DNA of 10,290 nucleotides from Fusobacterium_C sp036516095 (GTDB lineage: Bacteria; Fusobacteriota; Fusobacteriia; Fusobacteriales; Fusobacteriaceae), in assembly GCF_036516095.1 (NCBI RefSeq), contig NZ_DATBUM010000042.1, forward strand, positions 1-10,290, written 5' to 3'. Below are positions 1-6,243 of the stretch, in pieces. The translations under genes were made by a program, and so were the position numbers. Position 1 is the first letter of the stretch, and the number at the start of each line of letters is the position of its first letter. The notes below the pieces were generated by a model. That model was not told the DNA's origin, searched no databases, and saw only the letters and a program-made list of their open reading frames with translations.

Positions 1-777
1 TATTTTCCTTCCGAGCAAAAATTTAATCTCTTTTTAGGAGAAGAATACTGTGCTTATGACCAAAGTCCTTCCAGAAAAGAATTAGCTGCTTTTCTATTGG
101 ACAAAATTCCGGAATCTTTAAGACATCGAATCCGTAACAAAGAATCTTTGTCAGAAATTAGTCAAGATCTCTTGGATTTGGCTATTTTCTCCAGAAGTAG
201 TTTAATTAAAACGGTAGAAGGATTTCTAAAAAATATTTCTTTGGATTTTTCCTGCTATGCTTCTATTTTAGAAAATAAGCGTTTTCACTCTATTATCAAT
301 ATGAATTTATTTCTTCCCTTGGAACGAGAATTCCATGAAAAATTGCATCCTATTTTTCCTTTTTCGGAATCGGAAAAAGAAAAAACAAATAAATTGGCCT
401 TTTATAGAATTTTAGGTTGTATGACACAAGGAGACAAAGTTTTTTTGACATCACAGGATATTAAAAAATTGAAAGTATTATCCTTTTATCAGTCTTTCTG
501 GTCTCAACTTCGCAAAGAATTGATGGAACGGCCTACAATTTTATTGGGAATAGATTTAGAAAATACAGATATACAAGAAATTCTTAGTTTTTTATTAGAA
601 GAAATTCACTACGAAAAACAAAATATTTATCTTGTAACATCTTCTTCCATCCTGAGTTCAAAGGTGGCGCATTTTATCAATAAATATGATATTAAGGTAC
701 TTACTAAAAATATGGATTCTTTTCAGGAAAGTCTTAACAAAAAAGTTGTTGATGTCCAAAAACAGTTCATGAGGTAG
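1..777 (+). CDS. SIR2-like domain protein, N-terminal part (partial at left edge, frameshifted)
   Basis: The frame is open from base 1, so the true start lies outside the window; the TTG at 97 is internal. Seen: the fragment follows the layout of SIR2-like (SIR2_2 type) proteins. FLG-EEY at fragment residues 11-16 sits where the NAD-binding GAG(F/A)S loop is expected. IINMNLFLPLE (near residues 98-108, bases 289-321) aligns with the usual TTNYDxxLE. YRILG (bases 403-417) aligns with K-x-HG. LLGIDLENTDIQEIL (bases 541-585) matches the late GySLsDpd motif. The loop, the Asp of TTNYD and the catalytic His are all replaced, so NADase or deacetylase activity is doubtful. The frame ends at TAG 775-777, but an acidic linker continues in the -1 frame, so the two halves were probably one protein of at least 549 residues. 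The fold call is from memory of the family; moderate confidence. Confidence 0.55.
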   Translation, partial: YFPSEQKFNLFLGEEYCAYDQSPSRKELAAFLLDKIPESLRHRIRNKESLSEISQDLLDLAIFSRSSLIKTVEGFLKNISLDFSCYASILENKRFHSIINMNLFLPLEREFHEKLHPIFPFSESEKEKTNKLAFYRILGCMTQGDKVFLTSQDIKKLKVLSFYQSFWSQLRKELMERPTILLGIDLENTDIQEILSFLLEEIHYEKQNIYLVTSSSILSSKVAHFINKYDIKVLTKNMDSFQESLNKKVVDVQKQFMR

Positions 778-1649
778 AAGAAGAGTTTTCTTCCTCTACC
801 GAAAGTGACAATTCTATAAGAGAAAACAACTCTCATGTCATTCCTGTAACAAAGGACATCAAGCTTGAAGAAAATTTAGAAATTCAATTTTCTTCTCTCC
901 AATTGAAACATTTTCCCATTTCCTATCGAAATTTTTCTACTCAAGAAAAATTCTTAGAAATTATTCCTTTGGGAACAACCGATGTACAAGTAGGAGATCA
1001 ATTGCTACACAATGTGACCTTGCGGGCTTTTGTATATAAAGATTTCAGACTTTTGGAATTTAAAACTCGGGAATTTCGTTTCGCATTTAGTGTGGAGCTA
1101 TTCGACAATGTTTTTTTCAGTCGAGAAGCTTTTTTACAATATGAAATTTCAGCTGATTTGAACAATCCAAGACTAGAAAATATTTTTGTTCTGTTCCACA
1201 ATATTTTCTCTGGAACAAATATTGCATTTCAATACAATTATGTAAAAAGTGAGCTATCTATCAAAAACGACATAGAATCCTTTAAATTCTCTCTGTTGAG
1301 CTCTGCTCTTACAAAATATCAAAGTCAAATGTCATCTATTCTTACGAAGAAAGAAAAGAATTTTTCCTCTGTAAAAAGCTCTTTCTATGAATTGGAAATA
1401 TTATATTATTATTTGAGTGGAAAAACTTTCTATGATGCATGGATTAATGCGAAATTCCCAAAAGGAGAAATACAAACAGGAGATTCGATACAATTTGTTC
1501 GAACTTTTTCCTATCCTTTCCAAAAACTTTCGTATGACATTCGCCAAACGATTACTCTACGACAAGAATTAGGAACTATTGGAACAGAGGATAGTATTCA
1601 ATTAAATCGGAAAAGTGCTTCCATTTCTTTAGAAGCAATTCAAAAATAA
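753..1649 (+). CDS. C-terminal part of the frameshifted SIR2-like protein, unknown domain
   Basis: This frame is open from just after a TGA at 750-752 to TAA 1647-1649. There is no ATG in its first part and no Shine-Dalgarno sequence before the first usable codon (TTG at 903). This argues that it is not an independent gene but the continuation of the upstream one after a one-base loss near 758-762. The first ~45 codons are an acidic, Ser/Glu/Asn-rich linker (HEVEEEFSSSTESDN), typical of a tether between domains. From about base 903 a compact region of ~245 residues follows, rich in aromatic residues and alternating beta-like strands (LEIIPLGTTDVQVGDQLL). I recognise no family, signal peptide or membrane segment. 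It ends 19 bases before the alarmone synthetase start, so the two are probably cotranscribed. An automatic caller would likely start this at 903. Confidence 0.5.
   Translation, partial: CPKTVHEVEEEFSSSTESDNSIRENNSHVIPVTKDIKLEENLEIQFSSLQLKHFPISYRNFSTQEKFLEIIPLGTTDVQVGDQLLHNVTLRAFVYKDFRLLEFKTREFRFAFSVELFDNVFFSREAFLQYEISADLNNPRLENIFVLFHNIFSGTNIAFQYNYVKSELSIKNDIESFKFSLLSSALTKYQSQMSSILTKKEKNFSSVKSSFYELEILYYYLSGKTFYDAWINAKFPKGEIQTGDSIQFVRTFSYPFQKLSYDIRQTITLRQELGTIGTEDSIQLNRKSASISLEAIQK
757..763 (+). other. Putative frameshift site (CAAAAAC run)
   Basis: One extra A in this five-A run would join the upstream frame directly to the downstream frame, reading DVQKTVHEVEEEF across the junction and removing the stop at 775-777. 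The two frames overlap from 753 to 777. The site is not a canonical X-XXY-YYZ slippery heptamer, and I see no strong hairpin just after it. A mutation or a homopolymer sequencing error is more likely than programmed frameshifting. Confidence 0.5.
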
Positions 1650-1668
1650 ATAAATTAGGAGAATATGA

Positions 1669-2457
1669 ATGTCAATAAAATTAGATCAAACTACTTTTTT
1701 TGAAGAATTTACCATTGATAAAGATTATTTTGATTCCACCGGGTTGGAATGGGAAGAATTGGTGCGTATCTATGAAGATTATGTACAACTCATTCCGAGT
1801 TTGGAAAAAGAAGCGGAGTATATTGTGTCAAAGCTTATCGATGCTCCCAATGTTCATTCTGTGAGAAGAAGAGTCAAAAAAGCAAAACATCTGATTGAGA
1901 AAATTATTCGAAAAGGGAAAAAATACAAAGATAGAAATATTTCTGTAGACAATTATCGGGAAATTGTAACAGATTTAATTGGAATTCGAGTGTTACATCT
2001 TTTCAAAGATGATTGGAAAGGAATCCATCACAATATCCTAAATCTTTGGGAGCTTAGTGAAACTCCTCAAGTGAATATTCGGAGAGGAGATTACAATTTG
2101 CAACAATTTCGGGAAAGTATCTCCGACTTGAATTGTGAAATTATTGTGAGGGAACATGGCTATCGTTCGGTACACTATCTTGTCAAGATTCCTATTACCA
2201 TTTCTTTAAATGTATTGGTGGAAATTCAAGTTCGTACTGTATTTGAAGAGGCTTGGAGCGAAATTGACCATATCATGCGTTACCCTTATGATACGGACAA
2301 TCCCGTTATTACAGAATATCTTGGAATTTTTAATCGTATGGTAGGTTGTGCTGATGAAATGGGAACTTTCCTGAAAAAAGTAAAAAAAGACTTTTCATTG
2401 GGAAAAGAACTACCGGAAAATTCCATTCCTCGAGATTTAGATTTAAAGTTTAAGTAA
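1669..2457 (+). CDS. RelA/SpoT-domain small alarmone (p)ppGpp synthetase
   Basis: The protein has 262 residues and is predicted to transfer pyrophosphate from ATP to GDP or GTP, giving ppGpp or pppGpp in the cytoplasm. Seen: the synthetase domain spans residues ~50-205, with the basic substrate region RRRVKKAKHLIEKIIRKGKK (66-85), DLIGIRVL (102-109), YRSVHY (165-170), EIQVRT (185-190) and AWSEIDH (195-201). All the motifs expected for an active synthetase are present. There is no HD hydrolase domain and no TGS or ACT domain, so this is a synthetase-only enzyme of the RelP/RelQ size class with a short N-terminal extension and a C-terminal helical tail. The ATG at 1669 has AGGAG at 1657-1661, 7 bases away; an out-of-frame ATG at 1665 is ignored. 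It lies 19 bases after the SIR2-like gene and is followed by a terminator. A toxic synthetase (toxSAS) role cannot be excluded, but no antitoxin gene is seen. Confidence 0.88.
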   Translation: MSIKLDQTTFFEEFTIDKDYFDSTGLEWEELVRIYEDYVQLIPSLEKEAEYIVSKLIDAPNVHSVRRRVKKAKHLIEKIIRKGKKYKDRNISVDNYREIVTDLIGIRVLHLFKDDWKGIHHNILNLWELSETPQVNIRRGDYNLQQFRESISDLNCEIIVREHGYRSVHYLVKIPITISLNVLVEIQVRTVFEEAWSEIDHIMRYPYDTDNPVITEYLGIFNRMVGCADEMGTFLKKVKKDFSLGKELPENSIPRDLDLKFK

Positions 2458-2462
2458 AAGAA

Positions 2463-2500
2463 GGGGGCTGTCTCAAATACAATATTTTGAGATAGCCCTT
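2463..2500 (+). terminator. Rho-independent terminator after the alarmone synthetase gene
   Basis: GGGCTGTCTCAAA (2465-2477) pairs with TTTGAGATAGCCC (2486-2498) in a 13-bp stem with one G-U pair and an 8-base loop; two more wobble pairs extend the base. A T-rich stretch follows. It starts 5 bases after the synthetase stop and separates this operon from the metallopeptidase gene. Confidence 0.85.
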
Positions 2501-2583
2501 CATTCTTTCATTTTGATATATTATATCTCAGAAGACTAAAGAAAAGCTATTTTGGAAAAATTCTCTTTTGAAAGGATACTATC

Positions 2584-3249
2584 ATGGAATTACGATATAA
2601 ATTGATGAGAAAAAAAATAAAACGAATCATTTTAAGAGTGTTAGAAGATGGAAGTCTACAGGTGAATGCTCCTTTTTTCATTTCTGAAAAACAAATTGAA
2701 TCTTTTCTTCAAGAGCAAATTCCTTGGATAGAAAAAACAAGAGAAAAAATACAAAAACAGAAAACAAAGAAGAATCCTTTCCAAGCTTACTATCAATCCG
2801 GAGAAAAACTTTCTCTTTTCGGCAGAGAGGTTACCCTGCAACTGAGAATTGCAGAAACTTCCTCCATATATCTGGGAAAGCACTTTCTCTATGTTTTTTA
2901 TCGTCAGGAAGAAAGCAAACAACTGAGAGAGAATATTCATAATTATTTTCTACACTTGCTAGAGGAAAGTCTGGAATTCTATTTAAGAAAATATTCAGAA
3001 GCACTGCAACTATTTCCGAGTAAATTTCAAATCAAAATGATGAAGTCGGCTTGGGGAATTTATCATACGAAAGGAAATGACATCAGCTTCAATAGTTTAC
3101 TTCTCTCCCAAACTGAGGAATTTATTGAATATGTCGTAGTCCATGAACTATGTCATCTCCGTTACTTAAATCATCAGAAAGAATTTTGGAATTTGGTGGC
3201 TAGCCAAATTCCAAATTATCGTGAAATTCGAAAAAGTTGCCGAGAGTAA
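2584..3249 (+). CDS. YgjP-like zinc metallopeptidase (M48/DUF45-type)
   Basis: This 221-residue protein has the YgjP family layout: an N-terminal basic beta region beginning with a K-R-x-x-x-R-x-L-x-D-G-x-L-x-V pattern (residues 12-27), then a central linker and a C-terminal zinc site. Seen: the HExxH motif HELCH at residues 187-191 gives two predicted zinc-binding His and the catalytic Glu188. His197 in LNHQKEFW is the likely third ligand, and the family signature around SAWGIYHTKGNDISFN (155-170) is present. No signal peptide or membrane helix, so it is cytoplasmic. Family members are usually annotated as M48-family metallopeptidases; the physiological substrate is not known to me. GAAAGGA at 2570-2576, 7 bases before ATG 2584, supports the start. 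It is preceded by a terminator, so it is probably transcribed separately, although I found no convincing promoter. It converges with the sugar kinase, 9 bases apart. Confidence 0.85.
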   Translation: MELRYKLMRKKIKRIILRVLEDGSLQVNAPFFISEKQIESFLQEQIPWIEKTREKIQKQKTKKNPFQAYYQSGEKLSLFGREVTLQLRIAETSSIYLGKHFLYVFYRQEESKQLRENIHNYFLHLLEESLEFYLRKYSEALQLFPSKFQIKMMKSAWGIYHTKGNDISFNSLLLSQTEEFIEYVVVHELCHLRYLNHQKEFWNLVASQIPNYREIRKSCRE

Positions 3250-3258
3250 AAATCTATC

Positions 3259-4803
3259 TCATTCTTGAATTTCTTTTAACTTCCTGAAAGTTTCTGTCAT
3301 ATCTTGTTGTATCAATTGCTTTCGTAACTCGTATACCTTTCTATAATAGATGGTATTCTTAGAAAATGGGGTATATAACTTCTTGATTTTCAAAAGAGAG
3401 GTCAACTCCTCTTTTAAGTTGGAAATATCTCCTACAGCATAGGCAGCTGTCAAAATATTGGTAATCAAAGCTCCTCCCGCTTTTTGCAATGTTTTTACCT
3501 TCGTATCCAACATATCCGATTTTATTTGATTCCAAAGTTCACTTCGACTGCCACCTTCTGTAATAGTAATTTGATCCAAATTTACGCCTGCTTTTCTATA
3601 AATGTCGGTTACTCCGATATAATCATACCCTATCGCCTCTAAAACAGACTTCCATAAAGTAGCCTGATCGCTATCCATAGTCATATTCAAAAAACAACCG
3701 CATGCATCAACACAGTCTGTATTTCCTCCTGTCAAATAAGGAAGAAATAATACTCCATTCGAACCTGCCGGAATTTTTTCCGCTCGTTGAGAAAGAGAAT
3801 CAAAATATTCGTCTACTCCCTCTTGATTACAAATATTGTCACGATACCATCTCAAAGCCAAACCGCCGGTTCGAATAAATCCCCAATAAAAATAAGTATT
3901 TTCCAAAGTTCCGCTATTAAAGATAAGTCCTGATTCTGAAGTACTCAATTCCGGTTTAATTCCATCTGTCGAAACACAAAACATTGCACAAGTTCCTGCA
4001 ACATCAGCTGCCATATTTTTATCAATCAGTCCACAACCTAACATAGATTGCATGGTATCTCCGGCTCCTGCACAAATAGCAATTCCTTCCGGTAATCCTG
4101 TAAAATCAGAAATTTCCTTTGTTAAACCTCCAATGATATCCCATGGTTTTACAATCTTGGGCATAAAACTTTTATCAATTTCTAAAATTTCCAATTGCTT
4201 TTCAGACCATTTTTTATCATATACCTGAAAGCCCAGTCCCCATCCGGACATCGCTCCCCAATCGATAAAGGCATCTTTTGCCTGAAGTCCGGCTAAATGA
4301 CTTAACACATAAGGAGCATTGTGCATAAATTTCCTTCCCTCTTTTTGAAAAGCTATATTATGTTTCAAAAGCCAACGAGCTATCATAGCCGGAAACATAC
4401 AATTTGGAACTGCATTTCCTGTTTCTTCCGCCCAAATACTTAAATTTCGAGAGGACAGTTCCTGCACATCCTCTTGACAACGGGAGTCCAAATAATTAAT
4501 ATAAGGTGTAATTGCTTCTCCTGCTTCGTTAACCCCTACAATTCCGCAAATGATTCCATCTCCAAAAATAGATCTCACTTTCGACACATCTAAACCTTTC
4601 ATTTTCATTTGTTCCACACAGTCTTTCATTCCCTGTTTTACCGCTACTAAATATTCATTGACATTCATTTCTACCCAACCGGCCTTTGGATAATACAAGT
4701 GTGTCGGATAATTTTGTTCTGCCACACATTCCAAATGCAAATTATAAACAGCTACTTTTACACTTTGTGTTCCTGCATCGAAGCCAATATAGTACTTTTC
4801 CAT
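3259..4803 (-). CDS. FGGY-family carbohydrate kinase (xylulokinase-like)
   Basis: This 514-residue protein is full length for the FGGY sugar kinase family, which phosphorylates sugars or polyols with ATP in the cytoplasm. Seen: the N-terminal phosphate-binding segment YIGFDAGTQSVKVAVYN (5-21); YLDSR (104-108), matching the family W-x-D-x-R segment; GAGDTMQSMLGCG (246-258), where Asp249 is the expected catalytic base; and the C-terminal FGGY signature region ITEGGSRSELWNQIKSDML. The substrate cannot be read from the sequence. The DAGTQS opening and overall arrangement are closest to xylulokinase-type members, but no isomerase, aldolase or sugar transporter lies nearby. The ATG at 4803 is supported by AGGAGG at 4818-4813 (minus strand) with 9 bases of spacing. 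It is divergent from asnA across a 174-base gap and appears monocistronic. Confidence 0.88.
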   Translation of the reverse strand: MEKYYIGFDAGTQSVKVAVYNLHLECVAEQNYPTHLYYPKAGWVEMNVNEYLVAVKQGMKDCVEQMKMKGLDVSKVRSIFGDGIICGIVGVNEAGEAITPYINYLDSRCQEDVQELSSRNLSIWAEETGNAVPNCMFPAMIARWLLKHNIAFQKEGRKFMHNAPYVLSHLAGLQAKDAFIDWGAMSGWGLGFQVYDKKWSEKQLEILEIDKSFMPKIVKPWDIIGGLTKEISDFTGLPEGIAICAGAGDTMQSMLGCGLIDKNMAADVAGTCAMFCVSTDGIKPELSTSESGLIFNSGTLENTYFYWGFIRTGGLALRWYRDNICNQEGVDEYFDSLSQRAEKIPAGSNGVLFLPYLTGGNTDCVDACGCFLNMTMDSDQATLWKSVLEAIGYDYIGVTDIYRKAGVNLDQITITEGGSRSELWNQIKSDMLDTKVKTLQKAGGALITNILTAAYAVGDISNLKEELTSLLKIKKLYTPFSKNTIYYRKVYELRKQLIQQDMTETFRKLKEIQE

Positions 4804-4912
4804 TTTTTAAAGCCTCCTACTATAACTTTAACGTTTCATAATCTTACTATAATGAAGTGTAACATGGAATATGTAAAAAATACATAGAAAATTTCTCTTT
4901 CCGATAAAAAAC

Positions 4913-4941
4913 TGGACAAGCAAAAAATTGAATGCTATAAT
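4913..4941 (+). promoter_or_regulatory. Sigma70-type promoter of asnA
   Basis: The -35 box TGGACA (4913-4918, 5 of 6 matches) and the -10 box TATAAT (4936-4941, perfect, with a TG extension at 4933-4934) are 17 bases apart. Transcription would start near 4948-4950, about 30 bases before the asnA ATG. It lies in the 174-base gap shared with the divergent kinase. The kinase side shows a possible TATAGT box but no matching -35, so I do not call a promoter there. Confidence 0.8.
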
Positions 4942-4977
4942 AATTAACATAAAAAATTAGGGAGGCACTGTATCACT

Positions 4978-5961
4978 ATGGAATACAAATCAAAATTAGG
5001 CTTATTAGATACCGAGATAGCTATCAAAAAAGTAAAAGATTTTTTTGAAAAAGAACTATCCTTAGAACTTTCTTTAATTCGGGTTTCCGCTCCTATTTTT
5101 GTAAGACCGGAAAGCGGATTAAATGATAACTTAAACGGAGTGGAAAGACCTGTTTCTTTTGATGTCAAAGCAGGAGATATTGCAGAAATTGTTCATTCTT
5201 TGGCAAAGTGGAAAAGAATGGCTCTCTATCGTTATGGAATTGAAACCTATAACGGTTTGTATACGGATATGAATGCGATTCGAAGAGATGAAGATCCGGA
5301 TGCTATTCACTCTTATTATGTAGACCAATGGGATTGGGAAAAAATCATCAAAAAAGAAGATAGAAATATAGACACTTTGAAGCATGTTGTAGAAGGAGTA
5401 TATTCCGCTTTACGAAAAACAGAACGATATTTGAGAACACAATATCCAACTCTTAGTAAAAAATTACCGGAAAAAATTACTTTTATTACAACACAGGAAT
5501 TGGAAGATAAGTATCCAAATCTCACTCCAAAAGAAAGAGAACATGCTATCGCAAAGGAACATAAAGCAGTCTTTCTAATGAAAATCGGGGGTGTCTTAGC
5601 TTCAGGAGAAAAGCATGACGGAAGAGCCCCTGACTATGATGATTGGGAACTGAACGGAGATATTCTGGTTTGGTATGAACCTTTACAAATCGGTTTGGAA
5701 CTCTCTTCTATGGGAATTCGTGTTGATGAAGAATCTCTAGCAAATCAATTAAAAATTTCAGGTTTGGAAGAAAGAAAAAACTTTCCTTTCCATCAAATGG
5801 TATTGAACAAAGAGTTACCATATAGTATTGGAGGAGGAATTGGACAATCTCGAATTTGTATGTTTTTCTTAGAAAAAATTCATATCGGAGAAGTACAAGC
5901 TTCTATCTGGCCGGAAGAAATTCGTAAGGAATGTGAAGAAAAAAATATTATTTTATTGTAA
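4978..5961 (+). CDS. asnA: Aspartate-ammonia ligase (asparagine synthetase A)
   Basis: AsnA makes asparagine from aspartate, ammonia and ATP (giving AMP and pyrophosphate); it is a cytoplasmic homodimer related to class II aminoacyl-tRNA synthetases. At 327 residues it matches the family's normal length of about 330. Seen: the family opening with an SAPIFV segment followed by GLNDNLNGVERPVSFD (residues 38-63); WKRMALYRYG (78-87), which contributes to ATP binding; YTDMNAIRRDED (94-105); HSYYVDQWDWEK (111-122); and the C-terminal GGGIGQSRICMFFLEK block (about 288-303), the class II motif-3-like ATP site. ATG 4978 has AGGGAGG at 4959-4965, a somewhat long spacing of 12. It is transcribed from its own promoter. 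No T-box or other leader structure precedes it. No terminator is seen after it, so some readthrough into the transporter leader is possible. Confidence 0.96.
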   Translation: MEYKSKLGLLDTEIAIKKVKDFFEKELSLELSLIRVSAPIFVRPESGLNDNLNGVERPVSFDVKAGDIAEIVHSLAKWKRMALYRYGIETYNGLYTDMNAIRRDEDPDAIHSYYVDQWDWEKIIKKEDRNIDTLKHVVEGVYSALRKTERYLRTQYPTLSKKLPEKITFITTQELEDKYPNLTPKEREHAIAKEHKAVFLMKIGGVLASGEKHDGRAPDYDDWELNGDILVWYEPLQIGLELSSMGIRVDEESLANQLKISGLEERKNFPFHQMVLNKELPYSIGGGIGQSRICMFFLEKIHIGEVQASIWPEEIRKECEEKNIILL

Positions 5962-5969
5962 AAAGAAGA

Positions 5970-5998
5970 TTGACTTTTTTACAAAGAATAGGTATAAT
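5970..5998 (+). promoter_or_regulatory. Sigma70-type promoter of the transporter leader and operon
   Basis: TTGACT (5970-5975, 5 of 6) and TATAAT (5993-5998, perfect) are exactly 17 bases apart, starting 8 bases after the asnA stop. Transcription would begin near 6005, giving a ~240-base untranslated leader in front of the permease gene that contains a small peptide frame and three hairpins. Confidence 0.82.
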
Positions 5999-6032
5999 AA
6001 ACGAAATTAGAAAACATTGGGAGGAAATAAAA

Positions 6033-6074
6033 ATGAAATCTGTAGTGAGGAGAAGGCAATTTAATATAGATTAG
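6033..6074 (+). CDS. Putative 13-residue leader peptide with three Arg codons
   Basis: The frame reads MKSVVRRRQFNID and stops at TAG 6072-6074. It is preceded by an excellent Shine-Dalgarno sequence, GGGAGG at 6019-6024, 8 bases from the ATG, about 30 bases after the predicted transcription start. The three arginine codons are consecutive (AGG AGA AGG, 6048-6056). AGG is rare in the neighbouring genes: I see none in asnA and one in the alarmone synthetase gene. Position, size and codon cluster fit a leader peptide whose translation rate reports charged tRNA-Arg and controls the amino acid transporter downstream. This is inferred; no homologue is known to me. Chance cannot be fully excluded because the frame is so short, but the strong ribosome site argues for translation. 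Confidence 0.55.
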   Translation: MKSVVRRRQFNID

Positions 6075-6087
6075 AATTGAATAGCCT
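6054..6087 (+). promoter_or_regulatory. Leader hairpin overlapping the end of the leader peptide
   Basis: AGGC-A-ATTTAAT (6054-6065) pairs with ATTGAAT-A-GCCT (6076-6087): 11 pairs including one G-U, one A/A mismatch, and a 10-base loop that contains the leader stop codon. The left arm begins at the third Arg codon, so a ribosome stalled on the Arg codons would cover it. This fits the 1:2 pause hairpin of classical attenuators. Confidence 0.45.
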
Positions 6088-6144
6088 AGTATCGTTGACT
6101 TTGTTTTCATTTTTATTTTATCACATTTTGTATCAAGTATATTG

Positions 6145-6180
6145 AGAAAGTCAGTAGAAAATTTCTATTGACTTTTTTAT
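6145..6180 (+). terminator. Terminator-like hairpin in the transporter leader
   Basis: AAAGTCAGTAGA (6147-6158) pairs with TCTATTGACTTT (6164-6175) with one G-U pair and a 5-base AAATT loop, followed by TTTAT. The upper arm (6147-6155) can instead pair with GTTGACTTT at 6094-6102, an alternative structure that would dissolve the hairpin. Part of the T run is consumed by the stem base, so its strength as a terminator is uncertain. Confidence 0.5.
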
Positions 6181-6199
6181 GAAAATGTATATCAAAACG

Positions 6200-6235
6200 A
6201 AAAACAGTTTGTCAAAAACTGTTTTTTTATTTTTT
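6200..6235 (+). terminator. Attenuator-type terminator directly before the permease gene
   Basis: AAAAACAGTTT (6200-6210) pairs perfectly with AAACTGTTTTT (6216-6226) around the loop GTCAA. A T-rich tract (TT-A-TTTTTT) follows up to 6235, immediately before AGGAGG (6236-6241). There is no gene between it and the operon promoter other than the 13-residue leader, so it can only act as a conditional terminator of the operon transcript (or of readthrough from asnA). Confidence 0.65.
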
Positions 6236-6243
6236 AGGAGGAC

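Noticed and set aside
757..770. Programmed -1 frameshifting at the A run
   Set aside because: The run is only five A and does not form an X-XXY-YYZ heptamer in the zero frame. No strong downstream hairpin is evident; mutation or sequence error is simpler.
2465..2498. GGGCTGTCTCAAA inverted repeat as an insertion-sequence end
   Set aside because: Similar strings occur at some IS ends, but here both arms sit together as a compact hairpin right after a stop codon, with no transposase fragment or second copy in the window.
4846..4870. Promoter for the FGGY kinase (TATAGT on the minus strand)
   Set aside because: No acceptable -35 lies 16-18 bases upstream; TTTACA-like sequence is about 20-21 bases away. 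Not called.
4699..4887. 62-codon + strand open frame across the kinase start
   Set aside because: It overlaps the well-supported kinase gene and its ribosome site on the opposite strand and encodes no recognisable protein; a shadow frame.
4942..4977. Possible T-box or riboswitch before asnA
   Set aside because: The predicted untranslated leader is only about 30 bases and contains no T-box motif or terminator hairpin, so there is no room for such an element.
6095..6123. Second promoter inside the leader using TTGACT at 6095
   Set aside because: At 16-18 bases of spacing the sequence is TTTATC or TTATCA, a poor -10 box. The TTGACT at 6168 likewise lacks a -10 partner. These are better explained as RNA pairing arms.
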